Source: Cohnella nanjingensis
Lineage (GTDB): Bacteria > Bacillota > Bacilli > Paenibacillales > Paenibacillaceae
Length of the DNA: 43,759 bases
Reading direction: 5' to 3'
Assembly: GCF_014212125.1 (NCBI RefSeq)
Contig: NZ_JACJVP010000062.1
Location: 1 to 43,759, forward strand
The notes under the pieces were generated by a model. That model did not search any database. It was not told where the DNA came from and was given only the letters and a program-made list of their open reading frames with translations. Positions 32,505 through 40,911 of this stretch are shown here, in pieces; position 1 is the stretch's first letter; each line of letters opens with the position of its first letter. The translations under genes were made by a program, and so were the position numbers.

Positions 32505-34658
32505 CTAATCCCGGTTATTGTCCCGGCCGAGGTTTTTACCGTCCTGCTTCGCCTTTCGTATTTCCTCCTTCTCGCGCTGCTTGTCCGCCTTTTCCTGCGC
32601 CTTTTGGCGTTTGCGCTCTTCCTTTTCCCGGTCTTTGTCTTTTTTCGACGCCTTGCCGTCGTCCTTGCCGTTCTTCCGACCGGGTGATATGCCCTGGTTC
32701 CCGTCCTTTTGGGAATCGGGTCGCTGGAACGCGGTCGCCGGCACGTCCTTCAACGCCAGGTTCATCATCTCTTTGAACAGCATCGCGGGATACTGCCCGC
32801 CGGAGGTCGTCAGATAATGCCCGGCATCCGTCTCGTCGTACCCCATCCAGACTGCGCCGGCTAGCTCGGGGGTATAGCCGGCGAACCATGCGTCCTTCGC
32901 CCCGCCCGAGATGCTGCGGAACGCCGCCGTGTCCGGCAATTGCGTCGTCCCCGTCTTGCCTGCCGTCGGCCGGTCCATGGCCGCCTTCTTGCCGGTCCCT
33001 TCTTGGACGACATCCATGAGCAGCTCCGTCATCGTATAGGCGTTCTCCGGCGATAGGACAGCCTCGGCTTGCGGCTCGGCTTCGGCCAGCGTCTCCCCGT
33101 TCGGGCCCGTGATCTTCACGATCAGATGCGCCGGCGCGAGCGTCCCGAGATTCGGGAAGACGCTATAAGCCTGCGCCATCTGCAGCGGCGACACGCCTCT
33201 GGTGAGACCGCCCAACGCTAGACCGAGATTCCGATCCGCTTCGTCGAGCGGCACGCCCAGCCGCTGCACGAACGTCTTGCCGGTCTCCAGGCCGATCTCG
33301 TTCAGCAGCCATACGGGCGGGATGTTCCAGGAGTGAATCACGGCTTCGCGCAGGGATACTTGCCCGCGCGTCCGGTGGTCCCAGTCCTGGGGTTGATACC
33401 CGTTCAGATTCAGGGGACCGTCGTACAGCATGGACGAAGGGGTATAGCCTTTTTCCAAGGCAGGGGCATACACCATGAGCGGCTTGAAGATCGAACCCGG
33501 CTGACGCTCCAGCTGCGTCGCGTGGTTGAACCCGCGATAGACGTGCTCCCCGCGCTGTCCCACGAGACCCCGCACGCCGCCCGTCGACGGATCGATCAAG
33601 ACGGCGCCGCTCTGCACCTGCCGATCGGCTGCGCTCGGCGGGAATAGCGAGTCATCGGCATAAGCCGTTTCCATCGCTTCCTGCACGGTCGGGTCCAGCT
33701 GCGTGTAGATCTTCAAGTCGCCGGCGAGCAACTGGCGTTCGGTAAAGCCGTATTTTTGAATCGCCTCGTCGATAACCGCGTCGACATAAGAGGGGTATTT
33801 GCCCAGCAGGCCGTCGCCCTTCGGCTTCTGCCCCAGCACGCGCAGCGGCTCCGCCAAAGCCCCTTCGTATTCGGCGTTCGAGATGAACGCCTCATCCTTC
33901 ATCAGCTTCAGCACGAGATTGCGCCGCTCCAACGCCAGCTCCTTGTTCCGATAAGGGGAGTAACGGCTGGGCGCCTTGGGCAGCGCGGCCAACAGCGCGC
34001 TCTCGGCTAGCGTCAGCTCCTTCGGTTCTTTGCCGAAGTACCGGTTGGCCGCTCGCCGAATACCCCATTGGCCTTCGCCGAAATAGATTTGATTAAGATA
34101 CATCTCCAGAATCTGATCTTTGCTATACGAAGATTCGATCTTCCATGCGTAAGTCGCTTCCGTCAGCTTGCGCTTCAACGTCTTCTCGCCGGAGAGGAAG
34201 ACGTTCTTCGCGAGCTGCTGCGTGATCGTACTTCCTCCCTCCGCGTTCCCGCCTTCTCTCGCATTGCGAAAAGCGGCCCGGAAGATGCCGAACGCGTCGA
34301 CGCCGGTATGTTCATAGAACCGCTTGTCTTCGACGGCCACGATCGCTTCCCTCATCGCCTCCGGAATCTGATCGAGCGCGACCGGATCCGTCTTGGCGGA
34401 CGTAATTCTAGAAGCCGTTTGGCCGCTGCGGTCCATCATGAGCGTCGGCGACTTCACGGGCATGGCCAGCTTGTCGATATCTAGCGATCGAATCCAATAG
34501 ATCGCCGACGCGACGGCGACTGCCGACGTGAGCAGCACCCCTAACGCAAGCCAGCCTACCCATCGCGGAATGCGGCGCCGTTTCCCCCGCATTCCCTTTT
34601 CGGATTTGTTTTTCGGTTTTTGCTTCTGCGGAACCGGTTCCTGTATCCGTGCGTCCAT
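32505..34658 (-). CDS. Class A penicillin-binding protein (transglycosylase/transpeptidase)
   Basis: A 717-residue bifunctional peptidoglycan synthase of the PBP1 type. After a basic cytoplasmic tail and one membrane anchor (WLALGVLLTSAVAVASAIYW) comes the GT51 transglycosylase with the catalytic Glu in VEDKRFYEHTGVD (about 110) and GGSTITQQLAKN (141-152). The transpeptidase domain has SIFK (Ser389/Lys392), SWN (443-445) and KTG (568-570). The last 70 residues are a Lys/Glu/Arg/Asp-rich tail outside the membrane, disordered or coiled-coil. The ATG at 34658 has GGGGAG 9 bases upstream. It follows the terminator of the osmolyte operon. Confidence 0.95.
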   Translation of the reverse strand: MDARIQEPVPQKQKPKNKSEKGMRGKRRRIPRWVGWLALGVLLTSAVAVASAIYWIRSLDIDKLAMPVKSPTLMMDRSGQTASRITSAKTDPVALDQIPEAMREAIVAVEDKRFYEHTGVDAFGIFRAAFRNAREGGNAEGGSTITQQLAKNVFLSGEKTLKRKLTEATYAWKIESSYSKDQILEMYLNQIYFGEGQWGIRRAANRYFGKEPKELTLAESALLAALPKAPSRYSPYRNKELALERRNLVLKLMKDEAFISNAEYEGALAEPLRVLGQKPKGDGLLGKYPSYVDAVIDEAIQKYGFTERQLLAGDLKIYTQLDPTVQEAMETAYADDSLFPPSAADRQVQSGAVLIDPSTGGVRGLVGQRGEHVYRGFNHATQLERQPGSIFKPLMVYAPALEKGYTPSSMLYDGPLNLNGYQPQDWDHRTRGQVSLREAVIHSWNIPPVWLLNEIGLETGKTFVQRLGVPLDEADRNLGLALGGLTRGVSPLQMAQAYSVFPNLGTLAPAHLIVKITGPNGETLAEAEPQAEAVLSPENAYTMTELLMDVVQEGTGKKAAMDRPTAGKTGTTQLPDTAAFRSISGGAKDAWFAGYTPELAGAVWMGYDETDAGHYLTTSGGQYPAMLFKEMMNLALKDVPATAFQRPDSQKDGNQGISPGRKNGKDDGKASKKDKDREKEERKRQKAQEKADKQREKEEIRKAKQDGKNLGRDNNRD

Positions 34659-34740
34659 ACCTGATGTCTCCCCTTGCTGTCTGCGTTCTCTTCGTTGAAT
34701 CATCTATTGTAATATAAACGCGAATTCATTTCATGCAGCA

Positions 34741-34793
34741 AAAGAAGGAGGACCCCCTTCCGGTCCTCCCAGACCAGGGGAAATCCTCCTTCC
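34741..34793 (-). terminator. Terminator of the osmolyte/TIR operon
   Basis: On the minus strand GAAGGAGGA (34793-34785) pairs with TCCTCCTTC (34753-34745), with a second CC-rich stem between, followed by TTTT. It lies 35 bases after the TIR gene, so the TIR gene is the last cistron before termination. Confidence 0.75.
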
Positions 34794-34827
34794 CGACAAC
34801 CGCCGAAGCGTCGACTCGAAGCCTGCG

Positions 34828-35262
34828 TTAATGGATTTTAACCAGATCCTTTACGGCCTTTACGATATCCGCCGCATTCCACCCCACGATCGCGTCCGCG
34901 TTCTGCCGGACGATCATCGACGTCATCGCCGGCTCGAAGCGCTCCACCGCGATGAGCGGCTTGTTCACCTCTTCCTTGCAGGCGATGATCTCTTTGTTGA
35001 TCCACTTGCTGTACAGCGGGTAGACGCCGCATAGGAGCAAGACCGCGTGGCAATGCTTCATCTTCCGCCGGATCGACTCGTAGAGCTCGCGCTCGCGGCC
35101 GGGCGCGCAGAGCGGATCTTCGCCGCTCGCCAGCGCGCCGACGAACCGGAAGCCGCTCTGCCCGCCGAGGAGCGCGCGAATATCCGCAGAAGCCCCGTCA
35201 TGATGCCAAGTATGACTGAAGTACAGTTGGTACGGCGGGTTTCGTTCCTTGTTCAAGCTCAC
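34828..35262 (-). CDS. ThsB-like TIR domain protein
   Basis: A 144-residue protein consisting of one TIR-like domain of the MTH538/ThsB type (PF08937-like). Visible elements are the first strand YQLYFSHTWHHD, the BB-loop-like GEDPL, the strand AVLLLCGVYPLYSKWINKEI with Glu91 at the place of the TIR catalytic glutamate, KPLIAVERF, and the closing helix region ADAIVGWNAADIVKAV. TIR domains of this group cleave NAD+ or make nucleotide signals in Thoeris antiphage defence, but no ThsA effector is nearby. The GTG start has AGGAG 11 bases upstream. It begins 22 bases after an osmoprotectant permease gene and ends at a terminator, so it appears to be the fifth gene of that operon. Confidence 0.85.
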   Translation of the reverse strand: MSLNKERNPPYQLYFSHTWHHDGASADIRALLGGQSGFRFVGALASGEDPLCAPGRERELYESIRRKMKHCHAVLLLCGVYPLYSKWINKEIIACKEEVNKPLIAVERFEPAMTSMIVRQNADAIVGWNAADIVKAVKDLVKIH

Positions 35263-35284
35263 GACGTAGAACGCTCCTATATCC

Positions 35285-35950
35285 CTAGACTTTGGCTTGT
35301 CGGCGGCCTTGCTTCAGCTTATCCTGCAGCTTGCCAAGCACGATGTCCGCCAGAATGGCGAGCAAGGCGGCCGGGATCGCGCCCGCATAGATCTTCAGGT
35401 TGTTCCGCAGATTCAATCCGGCGTAGATCTCCCGGCCGAGCCCCTCTCCCCCGATGAGCGGCGCGAGCGTCGCCACGCCGATCGCGATGACCGCGGCGAG
35501 CCGCAGTCCCGCCATCAAGAAGGGCAAGGACAGCGGGAGCTGAACCTTGAACAGCAGCTGCCATGCGCTCATCCCGACGCCTTTGCCGGCTTCGTTCACG
35601 CCGGCATCCACTTCCTTCAGCCCGACGTACGTATTGCGAATGATCGGGAGCAGCGAGTAGAGGAACAGACTGAACACGATCGTCTTGAAGCCCAGTCCGA
35701 GCATGATCATGACCAGCGCCAGCAGAGCCAGACTTGGCAGCACCTGGATGATATTGGCCGTCGTCAGGATCCACGGCGCCAGCTTCTCGTTCTTCGCGCA
35801 TACGACGCCGAGCGGAATCCCGACGAGCAAGGCAAGCCCCAGCCCGCAGAACACCATGACCAGATGCCCCCAAGTCAAGCTCAACAAATAGCCGGCATGG
35901 TCCTGCATATAGTTCAGCCAACCCATGACGCCCTGCGAATCGTTATTCAT
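35285..35950 (-). CDS. Osmoprotectant ABC transporter permease (OpuCD-like)
   Basis: A 221-residue permease with six helices. The family segment GLALLVGIPLGVVCAKNEKL, the VLPSLALLALVMIMLG helix and the ATPase-contact region EVDAGVNEAGKGVGMSAWQL are typical of OpuBD/OpuCD. It works with the paired permease, the binding lipoprotein and the CBS-containing ATPase in the same operon to import betaine, carnitine or choline-type osmolytes. The ATG at 35950 is preferred to a GTG three codons earlier. It starts 18 bases after the binding-protein gene. Confidence 0.94.
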   Translation of the reverse strand: MNNDSQGVMGWLNYMQDHAGYLLSLTWGHLVMVFCGLGLALLVGIPLGVVCAKNEKLAPWILTTANIIQVLPSLALLALVMIMLGLGFKTIVFSLFLYSLLPIIRNTYVGLKEVDAGVNEAGKGVGMSAWQLLFKVQLPLSLPFLMAGLRLAAVIAIGVATLAPLIGGEGLGREIYAGLNLRNNLKIYAGAIPAALLAILADIVLGKLQDKLKQGRRQAKV

Positions 35951-35968
35951 CGTTCTCACATCCCCGGT

Positions 35969-36883
35969 TTATTTCATCAAGCCGATCTGCTTCAGATATT
36001 CGAGCGCCACTTCATGCGGATCGCGCTTGTTTACGTCGACTTCATAATTCAGCGCGGTCATCGCTTCCGCATCGATCTTGCCGACTAGGAGCGCGATGAC
36101 GTCGTTCAATTCCGGCATCTTCTCCAGCGTATCCTTGCGGATGACCGGAGAGGCGTCGTAAGGCGGGAAGAACTGCTTGTCGTCCTGCAGCGTCTGCAGA
36201 TTGTACTGCTTGATGCCGGGATCCGTCGTGTACGCGAGGACGACGTCCACCTTCTTGTCGGCGACGGCTTGATAGACGAGCGAGATCTCCATCGGGAACG
36301 TGTCGCCGAACTTGAAGCCGTAGAACTTGGAGAAGGCCCGATAGCCGTCGTTGTCCCGTTCGAGCCAGGACGTGTCTACGCCCAGCTTCAGATCCTTGGC
36401 ATGGGACGCGAGGTCCGACACCGTCTTCAGGCCGTACTGATCGGCCAAGTCCTTGCGGACGGTGAAGGCGTAGGTGTTCTCGAAGCCGTAGGGATCGAAC
36501 CACTTGAATCCGAAGTTCTTGTCGAACCCTTCCTGCGCCTGCTTCAGCACTTCCGCGCGGTCCTTCGTATCCTCGATGTCGAAGTGCCCGTTGAAGATCT
36601 CCCCGGTGTACAGCGTGGACATCTGGATCTCGTTGCTCTTCATCGCCTTGATGACGATGGGGCTCGCGGCCAGATCGGGCAGGATCTTGACCGAGATGTC
36701 GGTGCGGTCTTCGATGAGCGTCTTGTACATCTCCGCGATGATCTTCGGCTCGGTATACGTCTGCGTCCCGATCGTCAGGGTCGACGACGAGCCGCCTCCG
36801 CTCCCTCCTTTTCCTCCGCACGCGGACAGCGCTAGCGACAACGACAGGACGGCAGTAACAGCGATATATTTTCTACTTCTCAT
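35969..36883 (-). CDS. Osmoprotectant-binding lipoprotein (OpuCC-like)
   Basis: A 304-residue quaternary-amine-binding protein. Lipobox LSAC (Cys22) and a Gly/Ser linker precede the domain. Family motifs include LTIGTQTYTEPKIIAEMY, STLYTGEIF, the aromatic-rich GFKWFDPYGFENTYAFTVRK and LAYTTDPGIKQYNL. Aromatic residues of this kind form the cage for trimethylammonium ligands. GAGGAGG lies 4 bases before the ATG. It lies 95 bases downstream of the OpuCB-like gene, a slightly longer gap than the others in the operon. Confidence 0.94.
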   Translation of the reverse strand: MRSRKYIAVTAVLSLSLALSACGGKGGSGGGSSSTLTIGTQTYTEPKIIAEMYKTLIEDRTDISVKILPDLAASPIVIKAMKSNEIQMSTLYTGEIFNGHFDIEDTKDRAEVLKQAQEGFDKNFGFKWFDPYGFENTYAFTVRKDLADQYGLKTVSDLASHAKDLKLGVDTSWLERDNDGYRAFSKFYGFKFGDTFPMEISLVYQAVADKKVDVVLAYTTDPGIKQYNLQTLQDDKQFFPPYDASPVIRKDTLEKMPELNDVIALLVGKIDAEAMTALNYEVDVNKRDPHEVALEYLKQIGLMK

Positions 36884-36977
36884 AATTCCTCCTCAGATCA
36901 TGCGAATAAGGGAATAAGGGAATAAGGAATTCATCTTCTTCAAAAATAAGTTCGATCGAAAGCGTCATCGCAGCCCG

Positions 36978-37661
36978 TCAAATCGTCGATACTTCCCGGG
37001 CCGTCGTCTTCGCCTTGCGGGAGAACCGCTTCTCCAGCGCGCCGAGCAGCCGGTCGGCGACCAAGGCGAGGACGATGGCCGCCAACGCTCCCGTTACGAT
37101 AAGCTCCTCTTTGTTCACGCCGATCCCCGAGACGATGAGCTGTCCCAAGCCGCCCGCCCCGATCAGCGACGCGAGCGTCGTCCAACTGATGATGTAGACC
37201 GTCGTCATCCGAATGCCGGACATGATATAGGGAAACGCAAGCGGGAACTGAATGCTCAGCAGCCGTTGAACGGTCCCGTACCCCATGCCCCGCGCGGATT
37301 CGATCAGCGCCGGATCGACCGAGCTGAACCCGGCGTAAGTGTTGCGGAGGATCGGCAGGATGGCGTAGAGGAAAAGCGCGAATATCGCAGGCTTTACGCC
37401 GATGCCGAGCAGCGGAATGAGGATCGCCAGCAGGGCGAGGCTCGGCACCGTCTGGAAGACGTTGGCGATCGTAAAGATGAGCGAATGAAGCCATTTGATG
37501 CGGTTGCTCGCGAGGAACATGCCTAGCGGAATGGCGACGAGCGCGCCCAGCACGATCGCCGTCGCGGAGATGGTCAGGTGCTCCAGCGTCGCCGTGCCGA
37601 TGTCCGCATAGCGCTCCCGCCAGAAATCCGCGTAGTCGACCCACCACTCATACCGCAACAT
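36978..37661 (-). CDS. Osmoprotectant ABC transporter permease (OpuCB-like)
   Basis: A 227-residue permease with six helices, homologous to the other permease of this operon (TVPSLALLAILIPLLG; SVDPALIESARGMGYGTVQR; TLASLIGAGGLGQLIVSGIG). The ATG at 37661 has GGGAG 9 bases upstream and overlaps the end of the ATPase gene by 14 bases, so translation is likely coupled. It forms the membrane channel together with the OpuCD-like subunit. Confidence 0.94.
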   Translation of the reverse strand: MLRYEWWVDYADFWRERYADIGTATLEHLTISATAIVLGALVAIPLGMFLASNRIKWLHSLIFTIANVFQTVPSLALLAILIPLLGIGVKPAIFALFLYAILPILRNTYAGFSSVDPALIESARGMGYGTVQRLLSIQFPLAFPYIMSGIRMTTVYIISWTTLASLIGAGGLGQLIVSGIGVNKEELIVTGALAAIVLALVADRLLGALEKRFSRKAKTTAREVSTI

Positions 37662-38808
37662 GGTCTGATTCTCCCGGCCGTTCGGACGCATACATGCCGG
37701 CCATGTGGCTTACGACCGTCCCTCTGGTGATGAGTCCGACAAATTGTCGATCCTCCCGCACGACGGCCAGGTTGGACAGCTGATGCTCGCTCATGATCTG
37801 GAGCGCGGCCGAGAGCGACGTCCCGGTCTGCACGACGTGCTCGACGGGCTTCATCACGTCCGCGACCGTCTTGCTCTCTTCCCCGTACTGATCGAGCACG
37901 CGATAGATCGAGACCGAACCTTGCAGCCGGTTGTTCTTGTCTACGATCAGCAGCGAATCGACGCGGCGCTTTTCCATCATCTTCACGGCTTCGGCCAGTC
38001 CGCGCGTCGGCGAAGCCGTCGCGGGATGCTCGACCATGACTTCGTCGACGATCGGCAGTTCATCCGGCTGATGTTCGTTCGCGAGCCTTTTCTTGCCGAT
38101 GAAGCTCTTCACGAAGTCGTTCGCCGGGTGGCGCAGAATCTGTTCGGGTCTGCCCGTCTGGACGATGTTCCCATCCTTCATGAGCACGATCGTGTCCCCG
38201 AGCTTGATCGCTTCGTCCATGTCATGGGTGACGAACACGATCGTCTTGCGCAGTTCCTGCTGGAGCCGGATAAGCTCGTTCTGCAGTTGCTCGCGGCTGA
38301 TCGGGTCGAGCGCGCTGAACGGTTCGTCCATCAGGATGATGTCCGGGTCGGCCGCGAGCGCCCGGATGACGCCGATCCGCTGCTGCTGTCCGCCGCTAAG
38401 CTCCGACGGATACCGGCTGCGGTAGATCTCCGAATCCAAGCCGACGAGCGAGAGCAGCTCGTCGACCCGGCGGTCCGTCGCCGCGCGGTCCCATTTCAGC
38501 AGCCGCGGCACGACGCCGACGTTCTTCGCGATCGTCATGTGCGGGAACAGCCCGATGTTCTGAATGACATAGCCGATCTTCCGGCGCAGGCCGACCGGAT
38601 CCGACTTCGCGATGTCCTGGCCGTCGATCCGGATCTGTCCGGCCGATGGCGCGATGAGCCGGTTGATCAGCTTCATGGTCGTCGTCTTTCCGCAACCGCT
38701 CGGACCGATCAAGACCGTGATTTCCCCTGCTTGAATGTCCAGGTTTACGCTCTTCAGCACTTCGCGTCCATCCTCGTAAGTCTTCTTCACGTCCTCGAAT
38801 TGAATCAA
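37648..38808 (-). CDS. Osmoprotectant ABC transporter ATPase with CBS domains (OpuCA-like)
   Basis: A 386-residue ATP-binding subunit. Walker A is GPSGCGKTT (35-43), the signature SELSGGQQQRIGV, Walker B IILMDEPFSALD and the switch His in FVTHDMDEA. Two CBS domains occupy the C terminus (about 250-375; RRVDSLLIVDKNNRLQGSVS, HQLSNLAVVREDRQFVGLIT). CBS domains of OpuCA bind c-di-AMP in some Firmicutes and inhibit transport. The start is a TTG with AAGGGG 8 bases upstream; a GTG three codons earlier has no spacing for its site. It is the first gene of the five-gene operon. Confidence 0.95.
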   Translation of the reverse strand: MIQFEDVKKTYEDGREVLKSVNLDIQAGEITVLIGPSGCGKTTTMKLINRLIAPSAGQIRIDGQDIAKSDPVGLRRKIGYVIQNIGLFPHMTIAKNVGVVPRLLKWDRAATDRRVDELLSLVGLDSEIYRSRYPSELSGGQQQRIGVIRALAADPDIILMDEPFSALDPISREQLQNELIRLQQELRKTIVFVTHDMDEAIKLGDTIVLMKDGNIVQTGRPEQILRHPANDFVKSFIGKKRLANEHQPDELPIVDEVMVEHPATASPTRGLAEAVKMMEKRRVDSLLIVDKNNRLQGSVSIYRVLDQYGEESKTVADVMKPVEHVVQTGTSLSAALQIMSEHQLSNLAVVREDRQFVGLITRGTVVSHMAGMYASERPGESDHVAV

Positions 38809-38862
38809 GAGAACCACCCCTTCTTGGTACGAATTTCCTGCGTGTGGAACTTGCGACCCCTA

Positions 38863-38922
38863 AGTTATTGATAACTATAACAAAGGGGAGGTCAACTGAC
38901 AACCTTTAAGTTATAGTAAAGT
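38863..38922 (-). promoter_or_regulatory. Osmolyte operon promoter flanked by two AGTTAT-type sites
   Basis: On the minus strand TTGTCA (38902-38897), 17 bases and TATAGT (38879-38874) form a good promoter. A perfect palindrome AGTTAT-TG-ATAACT (38863-38876) covers the -10 and the start. A related site, AGTTATAG followed by TAAAGT (38909-38922), lies just upstream of the -35. Their centres are 46 bases apart. Two operators flanking a promoter fit the bipartite binding described for BusR-type repressors, and a BusR-like gene is next door. Confidence 0.6.
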
Positions 38923-38960
38923 TGTATGTATGATTATGGTATTTAACAGAATAAAAGAAC

Positions 38961-38988
38961 AAAAAAAGACTGCTTCTGCAAGCAGTCT
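38961..38988 (-). terminator. Terminator of the BusR-like gene
   Basis: On the minus strand AGACTGCTT pairs with AAGCAGTCT (38988-38980 and 38975-38967, 4-base loop), followed by seven T. It separates the regulator transcript from the osmolyte operon. Confidence 0.85.
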
Positions 38989-39001
38989 CGTGAAAAATCT
39001 C

Positions 39002-39637
39002 TTAGATTGGCGGGGCTTCCGGACGTTGAATGAATTGTTCTGTACGGGCTTGAACCTGGCCGTCTCCGACCACCACGAGCACGTCCTTCTCCAACAAAAT
39101 AACATGGGGTCCGGGCGAGATGGACACCTGCGTCCCCCGCCGCAAAGCGACGATCGTCGCGCCCGTATTCTGCCAGAATTGCAAGTTCGCAATCGTATTG
39201 CCGACCACGTGCGAATGCTCGGGAACTTTGATCTCGACCGGATGGTACGGCTTCAGGTTCAGCAGCCGGTCCGAGGCGTTGACGATATTCGAGAGGAGCG
39301 CTTCGAACTCCCGGTCGATCGCCTTCTTCTGGATCAGCAAACGTTGCAGGTCCTGCTTCAAGGAATAGACGGATTTGAGGTAGTTGTTGCGCGTGATGTA
39401 GTCGTAAGCGTTCTGGTCCGAGACGATGATGATCTCCTTGCCTTGCGACACGGACACGATGTTCTCGTCCTTCAGCAGGCCGATCGCCTTGCGGATCGTC
39501 TCGGGGGAGACGCGGTATTGACCGGCAAGCAGCGAGCGCCCGGAGATCTTGCTCTTCACGGGGAATTCGCCGCTGACGATTCGCTGGGCGATATCGAGCG
39601 CGATCGATTTGTAGCCGGCTGTCTCAATCTCTGGCAT
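39002..39637 (-). CDS. GntR-type HTH regulator with TrkA-C/RCK_C domain (BusR-like)
   Basis: A 211-residue regulator. A GntR winged helix (1-72; GRSLLAGQYRVSPETIRKAI) is followed by a charged coiled-coil (about 80-125) and an RCK_C/TrkA-C domain (130-200; HPVEIKVPEHSHVVGNTIAN, ATIVALRRGTQVSISPGP, LEKDVLVVVGDG). The same architecture is found in BusR of streptococci and lactococci, a c-di-AMP-activated repressor of betaine transport. Binding of c-di-AMP here is inferred. The ATG at 39637 is chosen by domain position; AAGGGG lies 12 bases upstream. It is directly upstream of, and separately transcribed from, the osmolyte operon. Confidence 0.88.
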   Translation of the reverse strand: MPEIETAGYKSIALDIAQRIVSGEFPVKSKISGRSLLAGQYRVSPETIRKAIGLLKDENIVSVSQGKEIIIVSDQNAYDYITRNNYLKSVYSLKQDLQRLLIQKKAIDREFEALLSNIVNASDRLLNLKPYHPVEIKVPEHSHVVGNTIANLQFWQNTGATIVALRRGTQVSISPGPHVILLEKDVLVVVGDGQVQARTEQFIQRPEAPPI

Positions 39638-39860
39638 CTTGTTCTGCGACCCCTTATTCCCGGGTGGTTTGAATGGATGAAAATAGTTCCAACGATCATC
39701 AGCATACTCGATTTCCCATCCGAAGTAAACGGGTATCGCGCGCCCTCCGGGTTGCCCATTCCCGACCGGCAACCGCGGAATCGTCCGGACATAGGATAGA
39801 GGCGTAGATCTCCATGAACGTCCAAACGGGACGGGACGAATGCGGGAGGAGTGGAATAGC

Positions 39861-40115
39861 ATGGTCCGGAACGCCGGATGGATCGCGCTCGTGACGCTCG
39901 TGTGGGGATATGCATGGGTGACGATGAAGGTCGGATTGGCCGATGTCCCGCCATTTCTCTTTTCCGCGATGCGGCTCGGGATCGTGGCGGTCCTGCTGCT
40001 CCTCCTCCAGCTTGCAATGAGAAAGCCCCTGCTGCCGGCGAAGCGGGTGGAATGCTCAGAGCGTCTGGCCCGCGTCCACGGTAACGATCTGGCCGGTCAT
40101 CGCTTCCTGCTCTAG
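39861..40115 (+). pseudogene. N-terminal remnant of an EamA/DMT-family permease
   Basis: From the ATG at 39861 (AGGAG 9 bases upstream) about 60 residues match the first two helices of a drug/metabolite transporter: MVRNAGWIALVTLVWGYAWV, MKVGLADVPPFLFSAMRLG and IVAVLLLLLQLAMRK. The resemblance ends near 40045, where the sequence becomes the antisense of the SDR gene's 3' end, and the frame stops at 40115. Full-length DMT permeases have about 300 residues and ten helices, so roughly 80% is missing. The junction coincides with the SDR stop codon. Confidence 0.7.
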
Positions 40116-40796
40116 CGCGGCGCAGATGAAGCGAGCGATATCTTCCGGGGCAGCGATCCGCTGCAGCGGCAGATGAGGGCTGAGCCGGTTCATGCTGTCT
40201 TCCCTGCCCGCCCACCAGCGGGTGGCGACCGCGCCGGGCGCCACGCCGTTCACCCGAATCTCGGGCGCCAGGGCGCGGGCGAGAGACAGGGTCAAGGCAT
40301 GCACGGCGGCTTTGGAGACGGCATAAGGCAGCGAGGAGCCGTAGCCCGTCTGTCCCGCGATGCTGCCGAGGTTCACGATGGCGCCCTGCTTGCTTCGCTT
40401 CATATAGGGCGCGACGGCGCGCGCGCAGTAGAACATCCCTTTCACGTTCACGTCATATAGCGCATCCCAGGCGTCGGCCGTCACCGCCTCCAGATCGTCC
40501 AGCGGAATATGGCGGGTGATGCTCGCATTGTTCACCAGAAGATCGACCGTTCCGAACTCGCTTGCGATCCGGTCGACCATCGCGCGAACCTCACGGTCTT
40601 CGGCGACATTCGCCTGCACCGCGATCGCGCGGCCGCCCGCTTCCCCGATCAGCCGGACCGTCTCTTCCGCTTCTGCCATGGAACGCGAATAATTCACCGC
40701 TACGATCGCTCCGCGTTCGGCCAGCGCGAAGCTCGTCGCTCTGCCGATTCCCGTCCCTCCGCCGGTGACCAAGGCGACTTTGTCCCGTACATTCAT
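40056..40796 (-). CDS. Short-chain dehydrogenase/reductase (FabG-like)
   Basis: A 246-residue classical SDR. NAD(P) motif TGGGTGIGRA (about 10-19), NNAS (about 90), and the active site with Ser in NLGSIAG and Tyr/Lys in YAVSK. The Arg in NYSRS after strand 2 suggests NADP preference. The C terminus MTGQIVTVDAGQTL is typical. GAGGAGGGGGAG precedes the ATG. It is divergent from a LysR gene 115 bases away that probably regulates it. Substrate unknown. Confidence 0.94.
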   Translation of the reverse strand: MNVRDKVALVTGGGTGIGRATSFALAERGAIVAVNYSRSMAEAEETVRLIGEAGGRAIAVQANVAEDREVRAMVDRIASEFGTVDLLVNNASITRHIPLDDLEAVTADAWDALYDVNVKGMFYCARAVAPYMKRSKQGAIVNLGSIAGQTGYGSSLPYAVSKAAVHALTLSLARALAPEIRVNGVAPGAVATRWWAGREDSMNRLSPHLPLQRIAAPEDIARFICAALEQEAMTGQIVTVDAGQTL

Positions 40797-40831
40797 AGCG
40801 TTCTCCCCCTCCTCGTTCGTTGCAACTCCAG

Positions 40832-40885
40832 TTTAAATCCGCATCTTTGTTTTGTATAATTGAATAACGTGAACCCTTTATTCAA
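40832..40885 (+). promoter_or_regulatory. LysR promoter and inverted-repeat operator
   Basis: On the plus strand TTTAAA (40832-40837), 17 bases and TATAAT (40855-40860) form a promoter for the LysR gene. Immediately after the -10, TTGAATAA (40860-40867) and TTATTCAA (40878-40885) form a perfect 8-base inverted repeat with a 10-base gap, the size and form of a LysR-type binding site. Bound protein would cover the start of transcription, which fits autorepression. Confidence 0.6.
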
Positions 40886-40911
40886 AAACACTGAACAATA
40901 ACCGAAAGAGG

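Noticed and set aside
34828..35262. A complete Thoeris antiphage system
   Set aside because: Only a ThsB-like TIR protein is present; no ThsA (SIR2/SLOG or other effector) gene lies within the window.
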